A DNA stretch of 64,000 nt. Origin: Staphylococcus sp. CAG:324 (GTDB lineage: Bacteria; Bacillota_I; Bacilli_A; ML615J-28; CAG-313). Position 1 is the first letter of the stretch. Each line of letters begins with the position of its first letter. Below, in pieces: positions 1 through 5,953 of the stretch. Both the position numbers and the translations under genes were made by a program. The stretch spans positions 176,640 through 240,639 of the forward strand of contig FR890814.1 in the NCBI GenBank assembly GCA_000433035.1. The letters run 5' to 3'. The notes beneath the pieces were generated by a model. The model saw nothing but the letters and a program-made list of their open reading frames with translations, was not told the DNA's origin and did not search any database.

Positions 1-1176
1 AGCAACTATTTCACCTTCATATTTTAAATTTACAATCGTATCTGAATATCTATTTATAGAAATAGTAGGTAATGTAACATATGCATACATAAATTGATTA
101 TTGAGTAATGCATTTACTAATGAGGTATTATAATATTGTGGTATTAAAACATTAAAATAAGCTTTAATATCATCACTCAGATTAGAGTTGATTCTATTAT
201 TAATTGTAAAAGAACCAATCGAATGATGAACTGTTGTATTATTTAATTCATCAACTGTTGTAACACTAAACGCTCCATCAATCAATCCCCCATCAATTAT
301 AGTTATTTCGGGGTCTATTACAACTGGATAAGCTGCAGCCTTTAAATAATCATCACTTGGAGTAACTTCTATTTTATACACATTAGTACTAACTAAAGAA
401 ATTTTAAAATCAATGTCATTTGATTTATTATTTAATGAATCATACATTACGTATTCATCCATTACAAATACTTTAGTGTTATCATTATAAAATTCTAAAT
501 TATTCCCCACACGCTCTATTCTTAAAGGTGTTTCAATAAAGTATTCATATGCATAATTGGAAATATAATTATTCAATATTACATCTTCTTCAATCGAACT
601 TTGTGATACTTTATATTTAATTGTTTCATTGTTATTTAACTTATAACTTATTTCATCTTTCAAATTAATCGTATTTTTATTAATATTACTAATAATTGTA
701 TTACTAGAGTTTAGATTTCTAAATATCTTAATAATATTACCTTGATAATTATATATAACCTTATTATTATCTGTAATTCTTGTTGGCAACATTACATTAT
801 ACTTATTATGTGTATTTGTATAATTGTTGTCAACTAACTTAAGTGTATTATCAATTTCTTTATATACACCATTTTCCAAATAATGTATTTCTTCAGGATA
901 ATATTCAAGTTCAAGTGAACCATTTTCTTTTATGTATGTCTTAGAATTTGATGTTCTTAAAGATTCATCTTCACCAAGACGCCTAATACTTGATATATCT
1001 TGATTATTATCAATTGTTATTTCTTCATTATATTTGGGTCTAAACGCACTTGCAAAAACTGAAAAATTAATATGACCAAGTATCATGCCTATAACTAAAA
1101 CAACAATTATAATTTTAGAAAATAATGATATATTTGTGGCATGAATTGAATAATTATTTTTATTTCTATTTTTCAT
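1..1176 (-). CDS. Secreted RHS/WapA-like wall protein, N-terminal part only
   Basis: The frame stays open to the window edge, so only the first 392 residues are visible. They begin with a signal peptide: a basic start, a hydrophobic run at about residues 19-40 and a probable cleavage after FASA (residue 44). At residues 77-112 come NSKTYIKENG...LELEYYP and IHYLENGVYKEIDNTL, and near residue 285 YPVVIDPE. From family knowledge these are signatures of the region before the repeats in RHS-repeat, WapA-like and DNRLRE-type secreted proteins. The repeat core and any C-terminal toxin would lie outside the window. The start has only a weak ribosome site (AAAGAAGAA), unlike the strong one of the small ORF just upstream. 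A long leader with a cre-like site precedes it. Function beyond a cell-surface role is inference. Confidence 0.7.
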   Translation of the reverse strand, partial: MKNRNKNNYSIHATNISLFSKIIIVVLVIGMILGHINFSVFASAFRPKYNEEITIDNNQDISSIRRLGEDESLRTSNSKTYIKENGSLELEYYPEEIHYLENGVYKEIDNTLKLVDNNYTNTHNKYNVMLPTRITDNNKVIYNYQGNIIKIFRNLNSSNTIISNINKNTINLKDEISYKLNNNETIKYKVSQSSIEEDVILNNYISNYAYEYFIETPLRIERVGNNLEFYNDNTKVFVMDEYVMYDSLNNKSNDIDFKISLVSTNVYKIEVTPSDDYLKAAAYPVVIDPEITIIDGGLIDGAFSVTTVDELNNTTVHHSIGSFTINNRINSNLSDDIKAYFNVLIPQYYNTSLVNALLNNQFMYAYVTLPTISINRYSDTIVNLKYEGEIVA

Positions 1177-1215
1177 TTATTTAATTTTCTTCTTTCTATA
1201 ATTTTTTAAATTCCT

Positions 1216-1287
1216 TTATTTTATAGCATCCATTGTGCCATACAAAGAAATTTCGAGTATCACCTTATTTCTTAAGTAAATTTTCAT
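1216..1287 (-). CDS. Small leader ORF, 23 codons
   Basis: A short frame starting MKIYLRNKVI and ending at TAA lies 39 bases before the RHS-like gene. It has a very G-rich Shine-Dalgarno (GAGGGGGG, about 1293-1300) about 6-7 bases before the ATG, far better than that of the large gene behind it. It may be a translated leader peptide or couple translation into the downstream gene. No family is recognisable at this length, and coding is judged only from the ribosome site and position. Confidence 0.3.
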   Translation of the reverse strand: MKIYLRNKVILEISLYGTMDAIK

Positions 1288-1329
1288 TTAATATCCCCCC
1301 TCTACAATTACTATCTTCTTTTTTCAAGC

Positions 1330-1355
1330 AAAAAACTCCCCTTTTCTAGGAGAGT
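1330..1355 (-). terminator. Intrinsic terminator inside the leader of the RHS-like gene
   Basis: Read on the minus strand, ACTCTCCT and AGGGGAGT form an 8-bp stem with one mismatch around a 5-base loop, followed by six T. It lies between the predicted promoter (1438-1466) and the coding start (1176), so it would act as a leader attenuator unless a promoter lies closer to the gene. Confidence 0.5.
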
Positions 1356-1437
1356 GTTTCTTCATTATTACATTTATTTCTAATATTGTCTATAATCCCC
1401 ACATATCCTAGAAATAACTTTTTATCTTTTCAACTAT

Positions 1438-1466
1438 AGCATACCATAATTTGGTAAAAAACGCAA
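1438..1466 (-). promoter_or_regulatory. Promoter of the RHS-like gene
   Basis: On the minus strand TTGCGT (1461-1466) and TATGCT (1438-1443) are separated by 17 bases. The predicted start is near 1431, giving a leader of about 255 bases. The -35 hexamer lies inside the cre-like site at 1462-1475. Confidence 0.45.
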
Positions 1467-1475
1467 GCGCTTTCA
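1462..1475 (-). promoter_or_regulatory. cre-like site (CcpA catabolite control)
   Basis: The minus strand reads TGAAAGCGCTTGCG, matching the palindrome TGAAAGCGCTTTCA at 12 of 14 positions. It overlaps the -35 element, the usual arrangement for repression by CcpA with HPr-Ser46-P. The window also encodes HPr kinase (15342-16244). CcpA itself is not in the window. Confidence 0.5.
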
Positions 1476-1569
1476 ATATAAATTTATAAAATTTCGTGAT
1501 AATATCTTTATGTTTAGTAGTCAATAATTATAATAATATTCGCTTTTCTATTAAATAATTATCTTTATA

Positions 1570-1630
1570 GGTTCAAATCCCGTAAGAAGCAAAGATTCAA
1601 ATCCCGTAAAACAATGGTTCGAATCCGTGG
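1570..1630 (+). other. Three tRNA T-arm-like fragments
   Basis: GGTTCAAATCCCGT (1570-1583), GATTCAAATCCCGT (1594-1607) and TGGTTCGAATCCGTGG (1615-1630) each look like a tRNA T-loop with parts of its stem. The first two share TTCAAATCCCGTAA exactly. No acceptor, D or anticodon arm can be built around them, so they are not working tRNAs. They may be scars of repeated insertion at tRNA 3' ends. The rest of 1476-1900 holds only the terminators and repeat listed separately. Confidence 0.4.
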
Positions 1631-1674
1631 TTATTAGCACCTAGTTATTACTACAAAATGTTTCATATTTGCGT

Positions 1675-1714
1675 AAAAAAAGAAGGCATTCTAACCAAAA
1701 ATGGCTAAAATACC
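1675..1714 (-). terminator. Terminator, second of a tandem pair
   Basis: On the minus strand GGTATTTTAGCC pairs along its whole length, with G-U pairs, with GGTTAGAATGCC across a 6-base loop (1685-1714). TTCTTTTTTT follows. It lies just beyond the terminator at 1726-1755. Confidence 0.55.
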
Positions 1715-1725
1715 CTATAAAATTG

Positions 1726-1755
1726 AAAAAAGTAAGCCTTACATAGAAGACTTAC
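1726..1755 (-). terminator. Terminator after the truncated tRNA-Glu copy
   Basis: The minus strand GTAAGTCTT pairs with AAGGCTTAC (one G-U) around a 6-base loop, followed by six T. It takes the place that the terminator at 3694-3732 holds behind the intact tRNA-Glu, and its first arm lies in the shared 50-bp repeat. Confidence 0.55.
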
Positions 1756-1794
1756 CGATTTACTTTAATGGTGATTCGTACGGGATTCGAACCC
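1745..1794 (-). repeat. Direct repeat, displaced tRNA-Glu 3' end (att-like, distal copy)
   Basis: These 50 bases are identical to 3725-3774. They hold the T-loop half, acceptor strand and CCA of tRNA-Glu plus about 24 bases downstream. The identity stops at 1795, and no 5' half of a tRNA follows, so this copy is only a fragment. A duplicated tRNA 3' segment downstream of an intact tRNA is the classic footprint of site-specific integration. Confidence 0.7.
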
Positions 1795-1900
1795 TCACTT
1801 TTTCATCGAGACAAAAGTGGAATACAGGGTGATAATAACTGACAAAAAGTTTTTACTTTAAAATTAAAACAATAAAATATAAATCACATAAATAAAATAG

Positions 1901-3259
1901 TTATTTTTTTAAATAATACCCACCATTTCTTCTTGAACCTTTAAACTCACATATATTAATTAATTTCCTTTTTAATGAGTTTTTAACCATGTCAATAGTA
2001 ACATTATCTAATATATGATTTAATTCCTCAACTATTTGTTTTGTATTTAGTCCTGGTTTTTCACTAATTACTCTTACAACACTCAAGTCAAAATCAGATA
2101 AGTCAATTTTTTGAGATTGATTTATTGGGTCTTTTATTGGGTCTTTTATTGGGTCTTTTAATGAGTCATTTATTGGGTCAAAATTCATATTAGGCATTTT
2201 TAAAATAAAAAAACTTTCGCTAGGTAAAAACTCTGGTTGTCTTTTACTGTTTTCATATGCATGTAATATTCTTGGTATTCCTGTTCCAAAATTTTCAATA
2301 TATTGAAGTTTACTTAGTATATTAACTAAACCTGGATTTCTATAAGTTTGTACTCCATCAAATATTTGTTCAAGTGTAGCCTGAAATATACCACCTGGAT
2401 TAGTAATTTTTACTTTATCCTCATAAAATTCTAGTTTAATATTCGATCTTATAAAATAATTAGCATGAGCAAATGCATTCAAAATTGCTTCACGCAAACT
2501 TGCTCCAGGATAAGAAATTGTTTCTATTCTTTTCCAAGAAGTATTATCAATTATAGCTGATACATCATTATAATTGGCAGAATTTTCTAGTGCTAAATCT
2601 AAACATTTTAAAAGTGATCCTTTAAACTCTTTCTTAACTAAAAAATTTAAATTTTTGTCATACTTTGCAAATTTAACTGTTATTGGAGATTGGTCAGATA
2701 ATAATAAACCTAAATTAGTATATTTGTTTTCTTTATTTAACAATCCTAACGACCTTAGATTTCTTTCCTCATGTTTTATATCATTTTCATCACATATTTG
2801 ATTAAAATATTTAAATGTCAAATCTTGTTCTTCCGATAAATCACTTTCAAACCTATAATCTTTTGACTCCAAAATCATTAATAAAATTTCACTATCATTA
2901 GCTTTTCTTACACTAGAACCAACACGTTTGAATACACCACTAGGTTTTGGTCCTTTTTCTTTAAGATAATATGGTTTATCATCACCTTTTGAAACCTCAA
3001 TAACAAAAACATTATCCTCATTAAAATAATAATTAACTAATGATGAGGGTATAGGATAAATAGCGTCTTGAATCCAATTTGACAATTTAAGTTCTAATGA
3101 ATCTCTTTCTTGTCTATCATATATTCCAACAACACTTCCATCATCATTAACACCAATATAAATAACACCACCATCAGTATTTAAAAAAGCAATAATTTCT
3201 TTTTTTACATTTTCAATTAATTCTATCTTCAATTCAGTCTTATTTGATTCACTATACAT
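1901..3259 (-). CDS. AlbA_2 (Schlafen-like) domain, ATP-binding and winged-helix protein
   Basis: The 452-residue product has three parts. An N-terminal AlbA_2/Schlafen-type domain (about 1-120) contains FLNTDGGVIYIGVNDDGSVVG and FKRVGSSVRKA. A middle GHKL-like ATPase region (about 240-350) contains REAILNAFAHANY, ITNPGG and NFGTGIPRI. The last 75 residues look like a winged helix (PGLNTKQIVEELN). From family knowledge such proteins are annotated as divergent AAA-4/AlbA_2 regulators or RecG-like proteins and are common in mobile and defence islands, with uncertain biochemistry. A DPIK repeat links the ATPase and C-terminal parts. The start has a good ribosome site (AAAGGAGAAATAGT). It is the only gene in the tRNA-Glu cassette. 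Confidence 0.75.
   Translation of the reverse strand: MYSESNKTELKIELIENVKKEIIAFLNTDGGVIYIGVNDDGSVVGIYDRQERDSLELKLSNWIQDAIYPIPSSLVNYYFNEDNVFVIEVSKGDDKPYYLKEKGPKPSGVFKRVGSSVRKANDSEILLMILESKDYRFESDLSEEQDLTFKYFNQICDENDIKHEERNLRSLGLLNKENKYTNLGLLLSDQSPITVKFAKYDKNLNFLVKKEFKGSLLKCLDLALENSANYNDVSAIIDNTSWKRIETISYPGASLREAILNAFAHANYFIRSNIKLEFYEDKVKITNPGGIFQATLEQIFDGVQTYRNPGLVNILSKLQYIENFGTGIPRILHAYENSKRQPEFLPSESFFILKMPNMNFDPINDSLKDPIKDPIKDPINQSQKIDLSDFDLSVVRVISEKPGLNTKQIVEELNHILDNVTIDMVKNSLKRKLINICEFKGSRRNGGYYLKK
2124..2183 (-). repeat. 12-bp tandem repeat coding DPIK units
   Basis: Three perfect copies of ATTGGGTCTTTT (2124-2159) are followed by two diverged copies (2160-2183). They encode DPIK-type tetrapeptides in a linker. 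The 12-bp unit keeps frame, so copy number can change without breaking the protein. Confidence 0.85.
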
Positions 3260-3693
3260 ACTATTTCTCCTTTTATTAGGTCAATTCTAATTATATTATA
3301 TCACATAATGACCCAATTATTCAATAAAAATATAAATTTATAATTTACTATTCTAAATATATGGTAAAAGACTAACTATAAAAAACCTATGCTTTCTTCG
3401 TCAGTCTAAAAAAATCGGTAACATCCTCTTTTAACTTTTTCCCTGGTTTGTTTTCGAATCTTTTTTTAAAGAATTGGACAAGGTTCAAAAATTATGTTCA
3501 CAATTGGTAAATCTCTTTCATTGCTGTTTTATTTCCAGAGAATTCATTCTCTTATTATCTCATTGGTTCGAGTCCATGGTAAGTCTCCCCTAGTGTTTAA
3601 TACAAAAAGTCTTGTATTTTTAGTGATTTGGATATAATTTTCATAATTTTGAGTTTGTGTTTTGTAATTTTTTAGAATTTTCATCCTAAAATG
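3260..3693. other. Non-coding stretch inside the cassette
   Basis: I see no credible gene in these 434 bases. The left end holds the leader of the AlbA_2 gene. At 3562-3579 ATTGGTTCGAGTCCATGG resembles another plus-strand tRNA T-arm without the rest of a tRNA. The remainder is AT-rich sequence without recognised structure. Confidence 0.4.
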
Positions 3694-3732
3694 CAAAAAA
3701 AGCCCTCTGAAATGCTATAAATTCAGAAGACT
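3694..3732 (-). terminator. Terminator of the tRNA-Ser/tRNA-Glu unit
   Basis: On the minus strand AGTCTTCTGAA pairs with TTCAGAGGGCT (some G-U), followed by seven T. It starts 16 bases after the tRNA-Glu CCA. Confidence 0.65.
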
Positions 3733-3774
3733 TACCGATTTACTTTAATGGTGATTCGTACGGGATTCGAACCC
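3725..3774 (-). repeat. Direct repeat, tRNA-Glu 3' end (att-like, proximal copy)
   Basis: Identical over 50 bases to 1745-1794. Here it forms the real 3' part of tRNA-Glu (3749-3825) plus the bases just beyond its CCA. Confidence 0.7.
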
Positions 3775-3825
3775 GTGAATGCATGCGTGAAAGGCATGTG
3801 AGTTAAGCCACTTCTCCAACGAACC
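3749..3825 (-). tRNA. tRNA-Glu (anticodon TTC)
   Basis: A complete cloverleaf can be drawn. Acceptor GGTTCGT pairs with ACGAATC (one G-U), the anticodon arm is CATGC-CTTTCAC-GCATG, the T-arm is ACGGG-TTCGAAT-CCCGT, the discriminator is A and CCA is encoded. It lies 2 bases after tRNA-Ser and is probably co-transcribed with it. Its 3' end is the target duplicated at 1745-1794. Confidence 0.95.
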
Positions 3826-3827
3826 AA

Positions 3828-3918
3828 TGGCGGAGTAGAAGGGATTTGAACCCTTGCGCCAGTTTCCCGACCTACACCCTTAGCAGGGGCGCCTCTTCAG
3901 CCTCTTGAGTACTACTCC
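3828..3918 (-). tRNA. tRNA-Ser (anticodon GCT)
   Basis: A class II tRNA with a long variable arm. Acceptor GGAGTAG pairs with CTACTCC, the anticodon loop CTGCTAA gives GCT (AGC/AGT codons), the T-arm is AAGGG-TTCAAAT-CCCTT, the discriminator is G and CCA is encoded. Confidence 0.95.
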
Positions 3919-4052
3919 ATTGCTATAATATTATACCTTTTTTTCTTCTTTTTGTCAAACAATATGTAAAATCATTGAAAATTAAAAAATGTAAATAATT
4001 GCATACGAATTTAAATATTGGTAATAATATTTTTGAAAGGAAGATGAATAAT

Positions 4053-4406
4053 ATGCCAAAACTACAATGTAAAGTCAATCAATGCGCTCACAATGCAGAC
4101 GGATTATGTGCTAAAAACTATATTGATGTTGATGGTCCTGAATCACATAATAAAAAAGAAACATCTTGTAAAAGTTATTTATTAAAAGACGTAGACACCT
4201 ATAATTATGAATTTGCTGAAATGGGTAACAATCCATCTTTACAAACAGAAGTTTATTGCGATGCAATTAACTGTGTATATGAAAAAGGACAAAGATGTTA
4301 TGCTGATCGTATTGAAATTGCTAATGTTGATTCAGAACAAAGTACGAATAAACAATCTAGAAAACCAGAAACCACTCATTGTAAAACATTTGAACCAAGA
4401 GACTAA
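4053..4406 (+). CDS. DUF1540 cysteine-rich protein, two repeats
   Basis: The 117-residue product has two DUF1540-type cysteine modules. The first begins LQCKVNQCAHNADGLCAKNYIDVDG and closes near residue 40 with TSCKSY. The second begins VYCDAINCVYEKGQRCYADRIEIA and ends THCKTFEP. The spaced cysteines suggest metal binding; no function is established for the family as far as I know. I chose ATG 4053 over ATG 4044 because the Shine-Dalgarno AAGGAAG ends directly before 4044 but 9 bases before 4053. A strong terminator follows at 4417. It sits alone between two tRNA units. Confidence 0.8.
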   Translation: MPKLQCKVNQCAHNADGLCAKNYIDVDGPESHNKKETSCKSYLLKDVDTYNYEFAEMGNNPSLQTEVYCDAINCVYEKGQRCYADRIEIANVDSEQSTNKQSRKPETTHCKTFEPRD

Positions 4407-4416
4407 TTGATATGAT

Positions 4417-4446
4417 GAAAATAGCTTTTATAGCTATTTTCTTTTT
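4417..4446 (+). terminator. Terminator after the DUF1540 gene
   Basis: GAAAATAGCT and AGCTATTTTC form a perfect 10-bp stem with loop TTTAT, followed by five T. Confidence 0.85.
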
Positions 4447-4459
4447 ATTTGTTAAATAC

Positions 4460-4488
4460 TTGCCTTTTTTTAAAATATTTGCTATAAT
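4460..4488 (+). promoter_or_regulatory. Promoter of the tRNA-Trp/tRNA-His unit
   Basis: TTGCCT (4460-4465) and TATAAT (4483-4488) are spaced by 17 bases, with TGC directly before the -10 (extended -10). The tRNA starts 19 bases after the -10. Confidence 0.8.
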
Positions 4489-4506
4489 AATAAAGCAAAG
4501 TTATAA

Positions 4507-4580
4507 AGGGGCATCGTACAACGGTAGTACACCGGTCTCCAAAACCGTCAATGTGGGTTCGATTCCTACTGCCCCTGCCA
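4507..4580 (+). tRNA. tRNA-Trp (anticodon CCA)
   Basis: Acceptor AGGGGCA pairs with TGCCCCT, the anticodon arm is CCGGT-CTCCAAA-ACCGT, the T-arm is GTGGG-TTCGATT-CCTAC and GCCA ends the gene. It closely resembles the Bacillus tRNA-Trp. Anticodon CCA together with TGA stops supports the standard code. Confidence 0.96.
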
Positions 4581-4589
4581 GTCTTAAAT

Positions 4590-4666
4590 GGCGAATATGG
4601 TGAAGTGGTTAACACAGCGGATTGTGGCTCCGTCATGCGTGGGTTCGAATCCCACTATTCGCCCCA
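4590..4666 (+). tRNA. tRNA-His (anticodon GTG)
   Basis: The gene encodes the extra G(-1) that pairs with C73, a tRNA-His identity mark. Acceptor GCGAATA pairs with TATTCGC, the anticodon loop contains GTG, the T-arm is GTGGG-TTCGAAT-CCCAC and CCA is encoded. It follows tRNA-Trp by 9 bases. Confidence 0.96.
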
Positions 4667-4677
4667 TAAGTAATTAT

Positions 4678-4718
4678 AGGTATTGATACAATAAACAAAA
4701 ATTGTCAATACCTTTTTT
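4678..4718 (+). terminator. Terminator of the tRNA-Trp/His unit
   Basis: AGGTATTGA pairs with TCAATACCT across an 18-base loop, and a run of six T follows. Confidence 0.7.
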
Positions 4719-4771
4719 CATTATAAACAAAGCAGAAATAAAAATCAAAACTTTTAATTCATACTTCTTAT

Positions 4772-4800
4772 TTGTGTTTTAAGATATGTTGTGATATAAT
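4772..4800 (+). promoter_or_regulatory. Promoter of the GNAT gene
   Basis: TTGTGT (4772-4777) and TATAAT (4795-4800) lie 17 bases apart, with TGA just before the -10 (extended -10). The predicted leader is about 64 bases. Confidence 0.7.
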
Positions 4801-4870
4801 ACTTGCATAATTTACGAAAAAAGATACGTAATCATTTGACTTATAATAAAATTTATGGAGGACATCTATT

Positions 4871-5326
4871 TTGGAAATAGTGATTAAGGAGTATACAAAA
4901 AGCCGGTTTTCCGATTGCGTCATTTTTGAACTTGCATTAAGAAAGGAAGAAAATTTTTGGGGTTGGGAAATTGATGAAGCCTACAAAACGACAGTCTTGA
5001 ATAGTTTTTCCGATAAGTTGTACAAAAACGCAATTTCATTTTTAGCTTATGTTGATAAGAAAGTAGTGGGACGAATTGATGCTTGTTTAATCCCAAGTCA
5101 TTTTGATGGAAGCGTAAAAGCTTATCTAGATTGGATTTGTGTTATAAAGAGTTATCGACACAATGGGATAGCACAAAAACTTATGCAACATCTAAGGACA
5201 TATTTGAAGGAAATTGGAGTAAACACACTTGTAGGGTTAATCGCCCACAACGAAGAAGCACAACGATTTTATCGTTCACTGCCAAACGCAAAGATTCAAG
5301 ATGAAGGAATTTGGATTGATTTGTAG
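4871..5326 (+). CDS. GNAT-family N-acetyltransferase
   Basis: The 151-residue product is a single GNAT domain, transferring an acetyl group from acetyl-CoA to an unknown amine. The core is near residues 90-140: WICVIKSYRHNGIAQKLMQH (strand 4 and the pyrophosphate loop, RHNGIA matching R/QxxGxG/A) and LIAHNEEAQRFYRSL (motif B). Translation starts at TTG 4871, 8 bases after a GGAGG. It has its own promoter and terminator. Its base composition looks more GC-rich than the neighbours, which may mean recent transfer. The substrate cannot be named. Confidence 0.8.
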   Translation: MEIVIKEYTKSRFSDCVIFELALRKEENFWGWEIDEAYKTTVLNSFSDKLYKNAISFLAYVDKKVVGRIDACLIPSHFDGSVKAYLDWICVIKSYRHNGIAQKLMQHLRTYLKEIGVNTLVGLIAHNEEAQRFYRSLPNAKIQDEGIWIDL

Positions 5327-5394
5327 ATTGAAAAGTTTAATTTATATAAATATGCATATATTAAAATGTATTGTCTTTGTCATATAGATATAGG

Positions 5395-5424
5395 AATGCT
5401 TTCTTTTTTATGAAAGCATTTTTT
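5395..5424 (+). terminator. Terminator after the GNAT gene
   Basis: AATGCTTTC pairs with GAAAGCATT across an 8-base loop, followed by a T run. Confidence 0.75.
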
Positions 5425-5453
5425 ATATTATAAACTAATTTAATAAAACTATC

Positions 5454-5482
5454 TTGATTTTTTATTAAAAATAATATATTAT
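5454..5482 (+). promoter_or_regulatory. Promoter of darA
   Basis: TTGATT (5454-5459), a 17-base spacer and TATTAT (5477-5482), 32 bases before the start codon. Confidence 0.55.
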
Positions 5483-5514
5483 TATATTAAGATTTCATTT
5501 AATAGGAGGTATAT

Positions 5515-5844
5515 ATGAAATTAATAACAGCAATTATTAATAAAAAGGATGAATCATTCTTAAGCAATGCTTTAACAGAAAGAGGCTTCTATCACACAAG
5601 AATATCAACAAATGGAGGCTTTTTACGAAAAACTAATGCAACCATTTTAATAGGCATTGAAAATAACAGATTAGAAGAAGCATTAGAAATCATACGTAGT
5701 AATTGCAAAAAAAGAGTTGAACAAATTCCTTCTTTCTTATCAACCTCAGGAATCATTCATTCATTAAACTATAATACAGCCGAAGTTGTTGTAGGTGGAG
5801 CGACTATATTTGTAACCAATATTGAATATTTTGAAAAAATTTAA
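5515..5844 (+). CDS. darA: Cyclic-di-AMP receptor DarA (PstA), PII-like
   Basis: The 109-residue product closely follows the DarA/PstA (YaaQ) pattern: MKLITAIINKKDESFLSNAL, STNGGFLRKTNATILIGIE and AEVVVGGATIFV. From family knowledge it is a cytosolic, trimeric PII-like protein that binds cyclic-di-AMP; its output partner is unknown. Length fits the family (about 109). Start ATG 5515 follows AGGAGG by 7 bases. It has its own promoter and terminator, so it is a single-gene unit rather than part of the tmk-holB cluster seen in many Bacilli. The neighbouring cation transport genes would suit cyclic-di-AMP physiology, but that link is inference. Confidence 0.92.
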   Translation: MKLITAIINKKDESFLSNALTERGFYHTRISTNGGFLRKTNATILIGIENNRLEEALEIIRSNCKKRVEQIPSFLSTSGIIHSLNYNTAEVVVGGATIFVTNIEYFEKI

Positions 5845-5872
5845 TCATTTAGAGATATTTATGTAAAAAATG

Positions 5873-5912
5873 AAAAAGATAAAGTTGGTATTTTTAAACT
5901 TTATCTTTTTTT
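5873..5912 (+). terminator. Terminator after darA
   Basis: AAAAAGATAAAGTT and AACTTTATCTTTTT form a 14-bp stem around a 10-base loop, followed by more T. Confidence 0.8.
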
Positions 5913-5953
5913 GTTTGGTCGTTTAAATAATAAACTACTATTTAAATTTGCAA

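Larger units (their letters stand above)
1745..3774. mobile_element. Small tRNA-Glu-nested cassette between 50-bp direct repeats
   Basis: About 2 kb lies between the intact tRNA-Glu 3' end (3725-3774) and an exact 50-bp copy of it (1745-1794). The only gene inside is the AlbA_2/ATPase-type regulator at 1901-3259. No integrase, transposase or replication gene is present, so it is either a remnant or a passenger cassette moved by an enzyme encoded elsewhere. Direct repeat and tRNA target are seen in the sequence; mobility is inference. Confidence 0.5.

Noticed and set aside
1330..1431. Known riboswitch class in the RHS leader
   Set aside because: I compared it by eye with purine, preQ1, SAM, c-di-GMP and guanidine cores and saw none; the hairpin is reported only as a terminator.
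1749..1794. A second tRNA-Glu gene
   Set aside because: Only the T-loop half and acceptor strand exist; no D or anticodon arm precedes them.
2124..2183. CRISPR-like repeats
   Set aside because: The 12-bp units are contiguous without spacers and encode DPIK in frame.
4412..4636. Short ORFs on both strands over the tRNA-Trp/tRNA-His region
   Set aside because: They run through a terminator, promoter and two intact tRNAs and lack ribosome sites.
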